This document shows, piece by piece, positions 38,284 to 49,844 of a DNA stretch of 64,000 bases. The DNA is taken from contig NZ_WLYI01000004.1 of NCBI RefSeq assembly GCF_009707515.1, forward strand, positions 171,417-235,416, given 5' to 3'. Every line of letters starts with the position of its first letter. Position 1 is the first letter of the stretch. This stretch comes from Pseudomonas karstica. Lineage in GTDB: Bacteria > Pseudomonadota > Gammaproteobacteria > Pseudomonadales > Pseudomonadaceae. The translations under genes were made by a program, and so were the position numbers. The notes under the pieces are model-generated. The model was given only the letters and a program-made list of their open reading frames with translations. It had not been told where the DNA came from and did no database searches.

Positions 38284-38733
38284 ATGACTCTTAAAAGACT
38301 GACTGTTGTATTGCTGGCCTGCCTGACGCTGTCTGCCTGCGGTGGTGTTGACCCGAACTCGCCATTGGGTCAGCGCAAGGCGATTTTCAAGCAGATGCTC
38401 AATAACAGTGAAAACCTGGGTGGCATGCTGCGAGGGCGCATCCCCTTTGACGGAGCAAAATTTGCCGAAGGTGCGGTCAAGCTTGACGCCTTGTCCCATG
38501 AACCGTGGAAGCATTTTCCGAGCGTGCGTGAAGAAGACCATACCAGCGCCAAGGATGATGTCTGGCAGAAACAGGCCCGTTTTCAGGAGATGGCCCGAAA
38601 CCTTGAGACGGCCACCGGTGAACTGGTGATCGCCAGCCAGGTCCAGCCCTATAAGGCCGGCAACCTGGGGCCTGCCGTGCAAAAAGTCGAAGATGCCTGC
38701 ACGGCTTGCCATAAACAGTTTCGTGATCATTGA
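38284..38733 (+). CDS. Cytochrome c' lipoprotein
   Basis: A 149-residue protein with a lipobox signal (LTLSACGG) and a four-helix cytochrome c prime body. The haem-binding CTACH is at the very C-terminus (VEDACTACHKQFRDH), which is the diagnostic position for this family. Cytochromes c' bind NO or CO. Lipid anchoring is less common than a soluble form. The start at 38284 is chosen from the signal peptide; no strong Shine-Dalgarno is seen. It is divergent from mltA, and its stop is 12 bp from that of the convergent next gene. Confidence 0.88.
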   Translation: MTLKRLTVVLLACLTLSACGGVDPNSPLGQRKAIFKQMLNNSENLGGMLRGRIPFDGAKFAEGAVKLDALSHEPWKHFPSVREEDHTSAKDDVWQKQARFQEMARNLETATGELVIASQVQPYKAGNLGPAVQKVEDACTACHKQFRDH

Positions 38734-38745
38734 TCTGGATAGGAC

Positions 38746-39141
38746 TTACTTGTCCAATTCGTCCAGGGCTTCCTGCAGCTCTTTGCGTGATTGGGCGAGC
38801 TTGTCTTTGCGTTTGTTGATTTTTTCCGAGTCAGCTTTTTTCATCGCCTTGTCGAGGTCGGCCTGACGACGGCTGACTTCGTGCTTGGCGTCGAGCACCT
38901 TGTTTTCCCGTTCCTTTTTCAGGGAGGCGTCGGTGCAATGGGCGGTGACTTCGCCCAGGGCTTTCTCCAGGCCAGCTTGTTGGGCGCTGTTGCCGTGGGC
39001 CTTGGCTTGTTCGATCTGGGTACTGATGGCCTGGCGTTTGGCGGCGCAGCCAGTGAGTTGTGGGGCCTCTTCGGCCGCCAGCGATGGCGTGGCCATGAAA
39101 CTTGCGAGGGTCAGCAGGGCGAAAGGTGCAAGAAATTTCAT
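38746..39141 (-). CDS. DUF1090 periplasmic protein (YqjC-like)
   Basis: A 131-residue protein with a signal peptide cleaved near SLAAEE and a highly charged, helical remainder rich in Lys, Glu and Gln, suggesting a coiled coil. Two cysteines in TGCAAKRQAI and TAHCTDASLK are spaced as in DUF1090 proteins and could form a disulphide. TTGGAG precedes the ATG. The function of the family is unknown. Confidence 0.87.
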   Translation of the reverse strand: MKFLAPFALLTLASFMATPSLAAEEAPQLTGCAAKRQAISTQIEQAKAHGNSAQQAGLEKALGEVTAHCTDASLKKERENKVLDAKHEVSRRQADLDKAMKKADSEKINKRKDKLAQSRKELQEALDELDK

Positions 39142-39220
39142 AAAGACTCCAAGGTGAACAAGGCGTAATCAAGTGGGCGGGATGAATTCTGCCGGCACTG
39201 TTGAATGCTGCCGGGAAGGA

Positions 39221-40939
<1,719 letters not shown>

Positions 40940-40960
40940 CTAAAGCATCTTCCCAAGCAT

Positions 40961-40990
40961 AAAAAAGCCCCGCGATTGCAGGGCTTTTTA
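40961..40990 (-). terminator. Rho-independent terminator of metK
   Basis: AAAAAGCCC and GGGCTTTTT pair around CGCGATTGCA. On the minus strand the U run follows the stem, placing it 60 bp after the metK stop and before ligB. Confidence 0.9.
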
Positions 40991-41049
40991 CCGGGTGTTT
41001 CTATCTACCTGAATGGACCGCCCAGGGCTGCGGATATCACCCGCAGCGA

Positions 41050-42240
41050 TTACAGGCCGGCCGCAGTACGCAGGTCATTGGCGCGGTCGGTTTTTTCCCA
41101 GGTGAACGTGGTGAACGTGTCGTCGCCGACAGTCTTCTGTTCAGGGGTCCGGCCGAAATGGCCGTAGGCCGCGGTTTCCTGGTACATCGGGTGCAGCAGG
41201 TCGAGCATGGCAGTGATCGCATACGGCCGCAGGTCGAACACTTCACGCACCAACTTGATGATCTTGTCATCGCTGATTTTGCCGGTGCCGAAGGTGTTCA
41301 GCGAGATCGACGTAGGCTGCGCCACACCAATGGCGTAGGACACCTGAATCTCGCAGCGCTCGGCCAGGCCAGCGGCGACGATGTTCTTGGCCACGTAACG
41401 ACCGGCGTAGGCGGCGGAGCGGTCAACCTTGGATGGGTCCTTGCCGGAGAACGCACCACCGCCGTGACGAGCCATGCCGCCGTAGCTGTCGACGATGATT
41501 TTGCGACCGGTCAGGCCGCAGTCGCCTACCGGGCCACCGATGATGAAGTTGCCGGTAGGGTTGATGTGGAACTGGGTGTCCTTGGTCAGCAGCTCGGCAG
41601 GCAGCACGTGCTTGACGATCAGTTCCATCACGCCTTCGCGCAGGTCTTTGTAGGAGACTTCCGGGTTGTGCTGGGTCGACAATACGATGGCATCGATACC
41701 CACCACTTTGCCGTCTTCATAACGGCAAGTGACCTGGGACTTGGCGTCTGGACGCAGCCACGGCAACTGGCCGGACTTGCGCGCTTCGGCCTGGCGCTTG
41801 ACCAGTTGGTGGGCGAACGTGATCGGTGCTGGCATCAGCACGTCGGTTTCGTTGCTGGCGTAGCCAAACATCAGGCCCTGGTCGCCGGCGCCCTGGTCTT
41901 CCGGTTTGCTGCGGTCGACGCCTTGGGCGATGTCCACCGACTGCTTGCCGATGATGTTCATCACCGCGCAGGTCGCGCCATCGAAACCAACGGCGGAGCT
42001 GTCGTAGCCGATATCGAGGATCACCTTGCGAACGATGTCTTCCAGGTCGACCCAGGCCGAAGTGGTGACTTCGCCAGCGATGATGGCCACGCCAGTTTTC
42101 ACCAGCGTCTCGCACGCCACGCGGGCGAACTTGTCTTCGGTAATGATGGCGTCCAGCACCGCATCAGAAATCTGGTCGGCGATTTTGTCCGGATGCCCTT
42201 CAGACACGGACTCGGAGGTGAAAAGGGAGTATTCGCTCAT
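41050..42240 (-). CDS. metK: S-adenosylmethionine synthetase
   Basis: A 396-residue enzyme that makes SAM from methionine and ATP. The start [20 protein letters not shown] is typical. Signature blocks [12 protein letters not shown] and [16 protein letters not shown] are present. It follows the sahR-like gene by 19 bp on the same strand, so both probably share a promoter. The frame is open upstream into that gene, but the family start is clear. Confidence 0.98.
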   Translation of the reverse strand: MSEYSLFTSESVSEGHPDKIADQISDAVLDAIITEDKFARVACETLVKTGVAIIAGEVTTSAWVDLEDIVRKVILDIGYDSSAVGFDGATCAVMNIIGKQSVDIAQGVDRSKPEDQGAGDQGLMFGYASNETDVLMPAPITFAHQLVKRQAEARKSGQLPWLRPDAKSQVTCRYEDGKVVGIDAIVLSTQHNPEVSYKDLREGVMELIVKHVLPAELLTKDTQFHINPTGNFIIGGPVGDCGLTGRKIIVDSYGGMARHGGGAFSGKDPSKVDRSAAYAGRYVAKNIVAAGLAERCEIQVSYAIGVAQPTSISLNTFGTGKISDDKIIKLVREVFDLRPYAITAMLDLLHPMYQETAAYGHFGRTPEQKTVGDDTFTTFTWEKTDRANDLRTAAGL

Positions 42241-42259
42241 CTCGATGTTTTCCTGATAT

Positions 42260-43255
42260 TTACCGATGGTGAGTGTCGCCAGTCGGCCGCTGAAAGTGGC
42301 GGACCTGGATCTGGAAACCATTACGTAAGCCTATATAGAGACTTTCCCCGGGAACGAGTCCCGCAGCGGTGGCCCAGCGGGCCAGGTCGTCCTGTTCAAA
42401 ACCCAGCCAGAGATCACCGCAGGCCTCCCTGGCCCAACTCTGGTTGTGGCTGCATAAATCTGTGACTAACAGGCTGCCGCCTGGTTGCAGCAAACTGGCC
42501 ATCTGCTTGAGGGCATCGGCTGGTGCGGCGAAATGGTGCAGTACCATGTTCAGCACCACACAATCGGCCCGCAGGCTGGTTTCATTCAAGGCATCGGCCA
42601 GTTGCAGGCTGACATTGTGTAACGCCTCGCGCTCGCACAGCTGACGGGCCAATTCCAGCATTGCCGGGCTGTTGTCCAGCGCCGTAACCTGATGAAAGCG
42701 GCGCGCCAGTTCCGGCAGGAAACCGCCGTCGCCAGGGCCGATTTCCAAGGCTGTCGCTTCTGCACTGAAGCTCAGCTTGTCCAAAAGTGCCAGCACGCTT
42801 TCGCGGTACTGCGCTAATCCGGCGATCAAATCTTGTTGGGCGCGAAACTTTTCTGCCACCCGTGAGAAGAAGTCCTGGCTGGCCGCTGCGCGTTGCCCGT
42901 GGACTTGGCTGATCCGGGATTGCACGTCCGTCGGCAGGGTCAGGCTGTCCACTTCTTCCAAAAGGGCGGCATGCAGCTTGCCACCCGGTTGTTCGGTGTG
43001 GGGCAGGGCGCGACGATAAAAAATGGCATTGCCTTCACGACGCGTGGCTACCAGGTCGGCTTGGGCCAGTACCTTGAGATGATGGCTCATGCCGGACTGG
43101 CCGATGGCAAAGATCTGTGCCAGCTCCAGCACGCCGAATGAGTCGTTGGTCAGTGCACGCAATACAGTCAATCGCAACGGGTCGCCGCCGGCCTTGCACA
43201 AGGCCGCCAGCTCATCGCAGTCGTCGGGACGAAGGGAGGGCGCGCGTAAGTTCAT
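42260..43255 (-). CDS. sahR: SahR-like ArsR-family regulator fused to a methyltransferase-fold domain
   Basis: A 331-residue fusion protein. Residues about 12-90 form an ArsR winged helix ([34 protein letters not shown]). Residues about 160-280 are a class I SAM-binding domain with [30 protein letters not shown] and [12 protein letters not shown]. This architecture and the link to metK match SahR, an SAH-responsive repressor of the methyl cycle described in Proteobacteria. The C-terminal domain is more likely a ligand sensor than an enzyme. A palindrome 41 bp upstream is a candidate operator. Confidence 0.85.
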   Translation of the reverse strand: MNLRAPSLRPDDCDELAALCKAGGDPLRLTVLRALTNDSFGVLELAQIFAIGQSGMSHHLKVLAQADLVATRREGNAIFYRRALPHTEQPGGKLHAALLEEVDSLTLPTDVQSRISQVHGQRAAASQDFFSRVAEKFRAQQDLIAGLAQYRESVLALLDKLSFSAEATALEIGPGDGGFLPELARRFHQVTALDNSPAMLELARQLCEREALHNVSLQLADALNETSLRADCVVLNMVLHHFAAPADALKQMASLLQPGGSLLVTDLCSHNQSWAREACGDLWLGFEQDDLARWATAAGLVPGESLYIGLRNGFQIQVRHFQRPTGDTHHR

Positions 43256-43295
43256 AAGGCCAGCAGTCTAGTGATGGGGGGGAGTCCTCGCAAGG

Positions 43296-43321
43296 CCAAT
43301 ATCAAAAAGTTTTGATATTGG
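43296..43321. promoter_or_regulatory. Perfect 26-bp palindrome, candidate SahR operator
   Basis: CCAATATCAAAA (43296-43307) and TTTTGATATTGG (43310-43321) are exact reverse complements with a 2-bp centre. On the plus strand TTGATA at 43312-43317 could serve as a -35 for tkt, with TTATAA 18 bp further at 43336-43341. The site lies between the divergent sahR-metK and tkt genes. Binding by SahR is inferred from position and symmetry. Confidence 0.75.
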
Positions 43322-43515
43322 ACGATAATCGGTAGTTATAAGCAGGCGCTATGACCTTTAGGTGAGGGGGTGAAAGGTTTCTCCATGGGATTGCGGGCCA
43401 ATAGGCAGGAAAAACACCCTCAAGTGACTATCTGTCATTGCCCCGAGGGCCGTGGCTGAGGGAAAATGCCGATCCTTTTTTCGGTTTCTCTTATTCAACC
43501 CCCAGGAGATCAGCG

Positions 43516-45513
43516 ATGCCCAGCCGTCGTGAGCGTGCCAACGCCATTCGTGCCCTCAGCATGGATGCCGTGCAAAAAGCCAACAGCGGCCATCCCGGTG
43601 CCCCGATGGGCATGGCGGATATCGCCGAGGTACTTTGGCGTGATTACCTGAAACACAACCCGAGCAACCCATCGTTCGCCGACCGTGACCGCTTCATCTT
43701 GTCCAACGGCCACGGTTCGATGCTGATCTACTCGTTGTTGCACCTGACCGGCTACGACCTGTCGATCGACGACCTTAAAAACTTCCGCCAACTCCACAGC
43801 CGTACCCCGGGCCACCCGGAACTCGGTTATACCCCAGGCGTCGAGACCACCACCGGTCCCCTGGGTCAAGGCCTGGCCAACGCTGTGGGTTTCGCCCTGG
43901 CTGAAAAAGTCCTGGCGGCGCAGTTCAATCGCCCTGGCCACGACATTGTCGACCACCACACCTACGTATTCCTGGGTGATGGCTGCATGATGGAAGGCAT
44001 TTCCCACGAAGTCAGTTCCTTGGCCGGTACCTTGGGCCTGGGCAAGCTGATTGCCTTCTACGATGACAACGGGATCTCCATCGACGGCGAAGTCGAAGGC
44101 TGGTTCACCGATGACACACCAAAGCGTTTCGAAGCCTACAACTGGCAGGTGATCCGCAACGTCGACGGCCACGATCCTGAAGAGATCAAGACCGCCATCG
44201 AGACTGCTCGCAAGAGCGAGCAGCCGACCCTGATCTGCTGCAAGACCACCATCGGTTTCGGCTCGCCGAACAAGCAAGGCAAGGAAGACTGCCACGGCGC
44301 CCCATTGGGTGACGCGGAAATCGCCCTGACCCGTGAAGCGCTGAAGTGGAGCCACGGCCCGTTCGAAATCCCGGCCGATATCTACGCCGAGTGGGACGCC
44401 AAGGAAGCCGGCCAGGCTGCCGAAGCCGAGTGGGATCAGCGTTTCGCCGCCTACAGCGCCGAATTCCCTGAGTTGGGCAACGAACTGGTCCGTCGCCTGG
44501 CCGGTGACCTGCCTGCAGACTTCGCTGAAAAAGCCTCGGCCTACATCGCCGAAGTGGCTGCCAAGGGCGAAACCATTGCCAGCCGTAAAGCCAGCCAGAA
44601 CACCCTGAACGCTTTCGGCCCGCTGCTGCCGGAGTTCCTCGGCGGCTCGGCTGACCTGGCCGGTTCCAACCTGACCCTGTGGAAAGGTTGCAAAGGTGTC
44701 TCGGCTGAAGATGCCAGCGGCAACTACATGTACTACGGCGTGCGCGAGTTCGGCATGAGCGCCATCATGAACGGTGTGGCCCTGCACGGCGGCCTGGTGC
44801 CTTACGGCGCAACCTTCCTGATGTTCATGGAGTACGCTCGCAACGCCGTACGTATGTCGGCGCTGATGAAGAAGCGTGTGATCTATGTCTACACCCACGA
44901 CTCCATCGGCCTGGGCGAAGACGGCCCGACTCACCAGCCGATCGAACAACTGACCAGCCTGCGCACCACGCCGAACCTGGATACCTGGCGTCCATCGGAC
45001 GCGGTCGAGTCGGCCGTGGCCTGGAAGCACGCCATCGAGCGTAAGGATGGCCCTTCGGCGCTGATCTTCTCTCGTCAGAACCTGCAGCATCAAACCCGCG
45101 ACGCCGCTCAGATCGAAGGCATCAGCCGTGGTGGCTACGTGCTCAAGGACTGCATTGGCGAGCCGGAGTTGATCCTGATCTCCACCGGTTCCGAAGTAGG
45201 CCTGGCGGTTCAGGCCTACGACAAGCTGACCGAGCAAGGTCGTAATGTGCGTGTGGTTTCCATGCCTTGCACCAGCGTCTTCGAAGCCCAGGATGCGGGC
45301 TATAAGCAAGCGGTCCTGCCGTTGCAGGTCAGCGCTCGTATCGCCATCGAAGCGGCTCACGCCGACTACTGGTACAAGTATGTGGGCCTGGAGGGCCGCG
45401 TCATCGGTATGACCACCTACGGTGAGTCGGCGCCGGCGCCAGCGTTGTTCGAAGAATTCGGCTTCACCCTGGAAAACATCCTGGGTCAGGCTGAAGAGCT
45501 GCTGGAAGACTAA
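43516..45513 (+). CDS. tkt: Transketolase
   Basis: A 665-residue thiamine-diphosphate enzyme of the pentose phosphate pathway. The N-terminus [20 protein letters not shown], the ThDP motif [15 protein letters not shown], and [20 protein letters not shown] are all present. The later [18 protein letters not shown] is typical of transketolase. AGGAG lies 7 bp upstream of the ATG at 43516. It leads a co-directional block with epd, pgk and fba. A palindrome overlaps its probable promoter. Confidence 0.98.
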   Translation: MPSRRERANAIRALSMDAVQKANSGHPGAPMGMADIAEVLWRDYLKHNPSNPSFADRDRFILSNGHGSMLIYSLLHLTGYDLSIDDLKNFRQLHSRTPGHPELGYTPGVETTTGPLGQGLANAVGFALAEKVLAAQFNRPGHDIVDHHTYVFLGDGCMMEGISHEVSSLAGTLGLGKLIAFYDDNGISIDGEVEGWFTDDTPKRFEAYNWQVIRNVDGHDPEEIKTAIETARKSEQPTLICCKTTIGFGSPNKQGKEDCHGAPLGDAEIALTREALKWSHGPFEIPADIYAEWDAKEAGQAAEAEWDQRFAAYSAEFPELGNELVRRLAGDLPADFAEKASAYIAEVAAKGETIASRKASQNTLNAFGPLLPEFLGGSADLAGSNLTLWKGCKGVSAEDASGNYMYYGVREFGMSAIMNGVALHGGLVPYGATFLMFMEYARNAVRMSALMKKRVIYVYTHDSIGLGEDGPTHQPIEQLTSLRTTPNLDTWRPSDAVESAVAWKHAIERKDGPSALIFSRQNLQHQTRDAAQIEGISRGGYVLKDCIGEPELILISTGSEVGLAVQAYDKLTEQGRNVRVVSMPCTSVFEAQDAGYKQAVLPLQVSARIAIEAAHADYWYKYVGLEGRVIGMTTYGESAPAPALFEEFGFTLENILGQAEELLED

Positions 45514-45550
45514 CAGCCTGAGCGCGGTGGCCATTTGGTTGCCGCACCCA

Positions 45551-45640
45551 CTGTAGGAGCGAGCTTGCTCGCGAAGATCGTCAACGATAACGCAGCGTTT
45601 CTGGTTTAACGCGGCGCTCTTGAGTTCTTCGCGAGCAAGC
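45551..45640. repeat. REPIN-like repeat, family A copy 3 (right arm degenerate)
   Basis: It starts CTGTAGGAGCGAGCTTGCTC, shares CGTCAACGATAACGC with the copy at 33108, and ends CGCGAGCAAGC. After that the right arm diverges into ACCAGGCGTCCCC, a string also found at 60429-60441. It lies between tkt and epd. Confidence 0.8.
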
Positions 45641-45696
45641 ACCAGGCGTCCCCTCACTCCTGCAATGGTTTGTGTCGCCCATAATGTGAGAACCCC

Positions 45697-46752
45697 ATGC
45701 CTCAACCGCGTCCCTACAAAGTTGCACTCAATGGCTACGGCCGCATTGGTCGTTGTGTCTTGCGTGCGCTGTTCGAGCGAGGGCCGGCTGCCGGGTTTGA
45801 AATTGTTGCAATCAACGATCTGGCGGACCTGGCCAGCATCGAATACCTGACACGCTTTGACTCCACCCACGGCCGGTTCCCCGGCGAAGTGCGAATCGAG
45901 GACGATTGTCTGAATATCAATGGCGACTGCGTGCAGGTCTTGCGCAGCGCCACGCCCGAGGGCATCGACTGGGCGGCGCTGGGCGTCGACCTGGTGTTGG
46001 AATGCTCCGGTGCCTATAACACCCGTGCCGATGGCCAGCGTTTCATCGACGCCGGCGCGCCGCGTGTGCTGTTTTCCCAGCCGATGGCCAGCGAGGCGGA
46101 CGTCGACGCCACCATCGTCTACGGCGTCAACCAGGATTGCCTGACAGGTGCGGAGTTGCTGGTGTCCAATGCGTCCTGCACCACCAACTGCGGCGTACCG
46201 TTGTTGCGCTTGTTGGACCAGGCCATTGGTCTTGAGTACGTGTCGATCACCACCATTCACTCGGCGATGAATGACCAACCGGTGATTGATGCCTACCATC
46301 ATGAAGACCTGCGCCGCACACGCTCGGCGTTTCAGTCTGTGATTCCGGTGTCTACCGGGCTGGCCCGTGGCATCGAGCGCTTGTTGCCGGAACTTGCCGG
46401 GCGAATCCAGGCCAAAGCAGTGCGGGTGCCGACGGTGAACGTGTCGTGCCTGGATATCACGATGCAGACTGTCAGCGACACCGACGCCGGCGAGGTCAAC
46501 CGGATCCTGCGCGAAGCCGCCACCAGCGGCCCGCTCAAGGGGCTTCTGGCCTACACCGAGTTGCCTCACGCCAGTTGTGATTTCAACCATGACCCGCATT
46601 CGGCCATCGTCGACGCCAGCCAGACTCGCGTTTCCGGCCCACGGCTGGTGAACATCCTGGCCTGGTTCGACAACGAATGGGGGTTTGCCAACCGAATGCT
46701 GGACGTTGCAGAGCACTATCTGCAAACAGCCTCACCAAAACCTGCTCTCTAA
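45697..46752 (+). CDS. epd: Erythrose-4-phosphate dehydrogenase
   Basis: A 351-residue enzyme of the GAPDH superfamily that oxidises erythrose 4-phosphate to 4-phosphoerythronate, the first step of the deoxyxylulose-5-phosphate-independent route to pyridoxal phosphate. The NAD site is VALNGYGRIGRCVLRALF and the catalytic cysteine is in SNASCTTNCGVPLLR, with the helper histidine in TTIHSAMNDQP. The location between tkt and pgk favours Epd over GAPDH, as in E. coli and P. aeruginosa. Confidence 0.94.
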   Translation: MPQPRPYKVALNGYGRIGRCVLRALFERGPAAGFEIVAINDLADLASIEYLTRFDSTHGRFPGEVRIEDDCLNINGDCVQVLRSATPEGIDWAALGVDLVLECSGAYNTRADGQRFIDAGAPRVLFSQPMASEADVDATIVYGVNQDCLTGAELLVSNASCTTNCGVPLLRLLDQAIGLEYVSITTIHSAMNDQPVIDAYHHEDLRRTRSAFQSVIPVSTGLARGIERLLPELAGRIQAKAVRVPTVNVSCLDITMQTVSDTDAGEVNRILREAATSGPLKGLLAYTELPHASCDFNHDPHSAIVDASQTRVSGPRLVNILAWFDNEWGFANRMLDVAEHYLQTASPKPAL

Positions 46753-46779
46753 TTGACAGAAACTCAGGAATTGCGACCC

Positions 46780-47943
46780 ATGACCGTGTTGAAGATGACC
46801 GACCTCGATCTGCAAGGAAAGCGCGTACTGATTCGCGAAGACCTCAACGTCCCACTCAAGGACGGTGTTGTCACCAGCGATGCGCGAATCCTGGCCTCGC
46901 TGCCGACCATCAAGCTGGCCCTGGAAAAAGGCGCGGCCGTGATGGTCTGCTCCCACCTGGGGCGTCCGACCGAAGGTGAGTTCTGCGTCGAAAACAGCCT
47001 CAAGCCGGTAGCCGATTACCTGAGCAAAGCCTTGGGCCGTGAAGTGCCGTTGGTAGCTGATTATCTGGGCGGCGTTGACGTAAAGGCCGGCGACATCGTG
47101 CTGTTCGAAAACGTGCGCTTCAACAAGGGCGAGAAAAACAACAGCGACGAATTGGCCCAGCAATATGCGGCCCTGTGTGATGTGTTCGTGATGGACGCCT
47201 TCGGCACTGCTCACCGCGCCGAAGGTTCGACCCATGGCGTGGCCAAGTTCGCCAAGGTTGCTGCTGCGGGTCCATTGCTGGCCGCTGAACTGGACGCACT
47301 GGGCAAGGCCCTGGGCGCACCGGCCCAGCCGATGGCGGCGATCGTGGCCGGCTCGAAGGTGTCGACCAAGCTGGACGTGCTCAACAGCCTGAGCCAGATC
47401 TGTAACCAACTGATCGTTGGCGGCGGCATTGCCAATACCTTCCTGGCGGCGGCTGGTCACCCGGTTGGCAAATCCCTGTACGAGCCGGATCTGCTGGACA
47501 CGGCTCGCGCCATCGCCGCCAAGGTCAGCGTACCGCTGCCGGTGGATGTGGTGGTGGCCAAGGAGTTCGCTGAAAGCGCCGAAGCCACGGTCAAGCTGGT
47601 CGCTGACGTTGCGGCGGACGATATGATCCTGGATATCGGCCCGCAAACGGCAGCCAACTTCGCTGAGTTGTTGAAGTCCTCCCGGACCATTCTGTGGAAC
47701 GGTCCAGTGGGCGTATTTGAGTTCGAGCAGTTTGGCAACGGCACCAAAGTGCTGGCTCACGCCATCGCTGAAAGCTCGGCATTCTCCATCGCCGGCGGCG
47801 GCGACACCCTGGCGGCCATCGATAAATATGGTGTGGCTGACCAGATCTCCTATATTTCTACCGGTGGTGGCGCGTTCCTCGAATTTGTCGAAGGCAAAGT
47901 GCTGCCTGCGGTGGAAGTTCTGGAAGGCCGGGCCAAAGGCTAA
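46780..47943 (+). CDS. pgk: Phosphoglycerate kinase
   Basis: A 387-residue glycolytic and gluconeogenic kinase. The start [20 protein letters not shown] follows CAGGAA. Signature blocks are [24 protein letters not shown] and the C-terminal [14 protein letters not shown]. It lies 27 bp after epd. A TTG-initiated extension upstream is open but unlikely. Confidence 0.98.
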   Translation: MTVLKMTDLDLQGKRVLIREDLNVPLKDGVVTSDARILASLPTIKLALEKGAAVMVCSHLGRPTEGEFCVENSLKPVADYLSKALGREVPLVADYLGGVDVKAGDIVLFENVRFNKGEKNNSDELAQQYAALCDVFVMDAFGTAHRAEGSTHGVAKFAKVAAAGPLLAAELDALGKALGAPAQPMAAIVAGSKVSTKLDVLNSLSQICNQLIVGGGIANTFLAAAGHPVGKSLYEPDLLDTARAIAAKVSVPLPVDVVVAKEFAESAEATVKLVADVAADDMILDIGPQTAANFAELLKSSRTILWNGPVGVFEFEQFGNGTKVLAHAIAESSAFSIAGGGDTLAAIDKYGVADQISYISTGGGAFLEFVEGKVLPAVEVLEGRAKG

Positions 47944-47972
47944 GGCTTGCGATCAGGAAAAGGAGCATTCCC

Positions 47973-48194
47973 ATGGGCAAGTCGTTGGCACTGGTAATTG
48001 TGGCGGGCCTGCTGGCCGGCTGCGGCAGTGCATCCAAAGCAACGCACGAGGCAGAACAGGCAGCGCCGGACAAGAGCTGCTATCAAGCGGACTGGCAAGC
48101 GGAGACGATGCCGGTGATCAGCAAGCGCATCGGGCCGGACAGGCTGGAAAAGTACGACTCCCCGCCCAAAGGTAAGGAACAGGGTTGCCCTTGA
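47973..48194 (+). CDS. Small putative lipoprotein, unknown function
   Basis: A 73-residue protein with a signal peptide ending in the lipobox GLLAGC. The mature part is short, hydrophilic and has two further cysteines (SCYQADWQAE and the final EQGCP) that could form a disulphide. AAGGAG is well spaced before the ATG. It sits 29 bp after pgk, within the pgk-fba run. I do not recognise a family beyond conserved Pseudomonas lipoproteins. Confidence 0.8.
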   Translation: MGKSLALVIVAGLLAGCGSASKATHEAEQAAPDKSCYQADWQAETMPVISKRIGPDRLEKYDSPPKGKEQGCP

Positions 48195-48254
48195 CGGGTC
48201 TGACTGATTAACCGACAGCAGTGGCGGCGCCAGGCCGCCGTTCGAGGATTGGCA

Positions 48255-48590
48255 ATGAAAGGCGTTATCGCCCTGGCAGCCTTGGCTCTATTGGCCGGCT
48301 GCAGCAACCTGAACATGTTCAGCAACCAGGCAGAACCGCAAGACACATGGACTGCCTGGGCCTGCGACAGCCAGGCAAAGGTGTTCTGGCGGTTTGCCGA
48401 TGCCAGCCGCAGCCAGGTGGATGTACGCTTGGGCGGCTCGGATAAGCTCTATCGTCTCAAGCAGGAACCTGCCGCCTCGGGCGTGCTGTACAGCAACGAC
48501 CAGTTGGCGTTTCACACAAAGGGTGAGGAAGGCCTGGTTTACTGGGTTGCCACCGACGATTTGATCGGGCGGGGCTGCAAGGCACCGTAA
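48255..48590 (+). CDS. MliC-like lysozyme-inhibitor lipoprotein
   Basis: A 111-residue lipoprotein with lipobox LLAGC. The mature domain reads WTAWACDSQAKVFWRF, then YRLKQEPAASGVLYSNDQLA, and ends RGCKAP. This spacing of a cysteine-containing first strand and a final cysteine resembles the MliC/PliC beta-barrel family, which inhibits C-type lysozymes. GAGGATT precedes the ATG at 48255. It lies between the small lipoprotein and fba. Confidence 0.72.
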   Translation: MKGVIALAALALLAGCSNLNMFSNQAEPQDTWTAWACDSQAKVFWRFADASRSQVDVRLGGSDKLYRLKQEPAASGVLYSNDQLAFHTKGEEGLVYWVATDDLIGRGCKAP

Positions 48591-48713
48591 ACCTGACAGC
48601 AATAACGATTCAGCAGGGCAGGGTGTGAAACCCTGACCCTCAATAACTTGAATAGCAGCCGCCGCTACGGCAGGCTTGCACGATTAACGACCCTCGACCG
48701 GGAGAGACACACA

Positions 48714-49778
48714 ATGGCACTTATCAGCATGCGTCAAATGCTGGACCACGCAGCCGAGTTCGGCTACGGCGTTCCAGCCTTTAACGTCAACAACCTTGAG
48801 CAGATGCGCGCCATCATGGAAGCCGCTGACAAGACCGACTCCCCAGTGATCGTCCAGGCTTCGGCCGGCGCCCGCAAATACGCCGGTGCTCCGTTCCTGC
48901 GTCACTTGATCCTCGCGGCCATTGAAGAGTTCCCGCATATCCCGGTGTGCATGCACCAGGACCACGGCACCAGCCCTGACGTCTGCCAGCGCTCCATCCA
49001 ACTGGGTTTTTCCTCGGTAATGATGGATGGCTCCCTGGGCGAAGACGGCAAGACTCCGACCGACTACGACTACAACGTGCGTGTTACTCAACAAACCGTG
49101 GCCCTGGCCCACGCCTGCGGCGTATCGGTAGAGGGTGAGCTGGGCTGCCTGGGTTCGCTGGAAACCGGCATGGCTGGTGAAGAAGACGGCATCGGTGCCG
49201 AAGGTGTGCTGGATCACAGCCAGATGCTGACTGATCCGGAAGAAGCCGCCGACTTCGTCAAGCGCACTCAGGTCGACGCCCTGGCTATTGCCATCGGCAC
49301 CAGCCACGGCGCCTACAAGTTCACCAAGCCACCTACTGGCGACGTGTTGGCCATCGACCGGATCAAGGAAATCCACAAGCGCATCCCCAACACTCACCTG
49401 GTGATGCACGGCTCTTCCTCGGTTCCGCAAGAGTGGCTGGCGATCATCAACCAGTACGGCGGCGACATCAAGGAAACCTACGGTGTGCCGGTTGAGGAAA
49501 TCGTTGAAGGCATCAAGCACGGCGTGCGTAAGGTCAACATCGACACCGACCTGCGCCTGGCGTCCACCGGTGCGATGCGTCGCCTGATGGCCACCAACCC
49601 GAGCGAATTTGACCCGCGTAAATTCTTCGGTGCCACCGTTACCGCGATGCGTGATGTGTGTATCGCGCGTTATGAAGCGTTTGGTACAGCCGGTAATGCT
49701 TCGAAGATCAAGCCGGTCTCCCTGGAAGCCATGTACCAGCGTTACCTGAAAGGTGAGTTGAACGCCAAGGTCAACTAA
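48714..49778 (+). CDS. fba: Fructose-bisphosphate aldolase, class II
   Basis: A 354-residue zinc-dependent aldolase of the Calvin-cycle subtype. The start [20 protein letters not shown] follows GGGAGA. Zinc and substrate sites are in [18 protein letters not shown], the later SHGAYKF and [13 protein letters not shown], and the glycine loop [13 protein letters not shown]. It ends the glycolytic block and is followed by a strong terminator. Confidence 0.98.
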   Translation: MALISMRQMLDHAAEFGYGVPAFNVNNLEQMRAIMEAADKTDSPVIVQASAGARKYAGAPFLRHLILAAIEEFPHIPVCMHQDHGTSPDVCQRSIQLGFSSVMMDGSLGEDGKTPTDYDYNVRVTQQTVALAHACGVSVEGELGCLGSLETGMAGEEDGIGAEGVLDHSQMLTDPEEAADFVKRTQVDALAIAIGTSHGAYKFTKPPTGDVLAIDRIKEIHKRIPNTHLVMHGSSSVPQEWLAIINQYGGDIKETYGVPVEEIVEGIKHGVRKVNIDTDLRLASTGAMRRLMATNPSEFDPRKFFGATVTAMRDVCIARYEAFGTAGNASKIKPVSLEAMYQRYLKGELNAKVN

Positions 49779-49793
49779 GTCTCAGGTGTTTAG

Positions 49794-49822
49794 AAAAAAC
49801 CCGCAGTGATGCGGGTTTTTTT
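49794..49822 (+). terminator. Rho-independent terminator after fba
   Basis: CCCGC pairs with GCGGG around AGTGAT, flanked by A6 and T7 runs. The flanking A/T symmetry lets it also serve the convergent racemase gene. Confidence 0.95.
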
Positions 49823-49844
49823 GTGGTCATGATTCAGCTGTTCT

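Noticed and set aside
43510..46725. A minus-strand open frame of 1071 codons opposite tkt and epd
   Set aside because: Composition is typical of an antisense shadow of GC-rich genes. It spans two real genes with clear family motifs and a REPIN, and has no recognisable domain.
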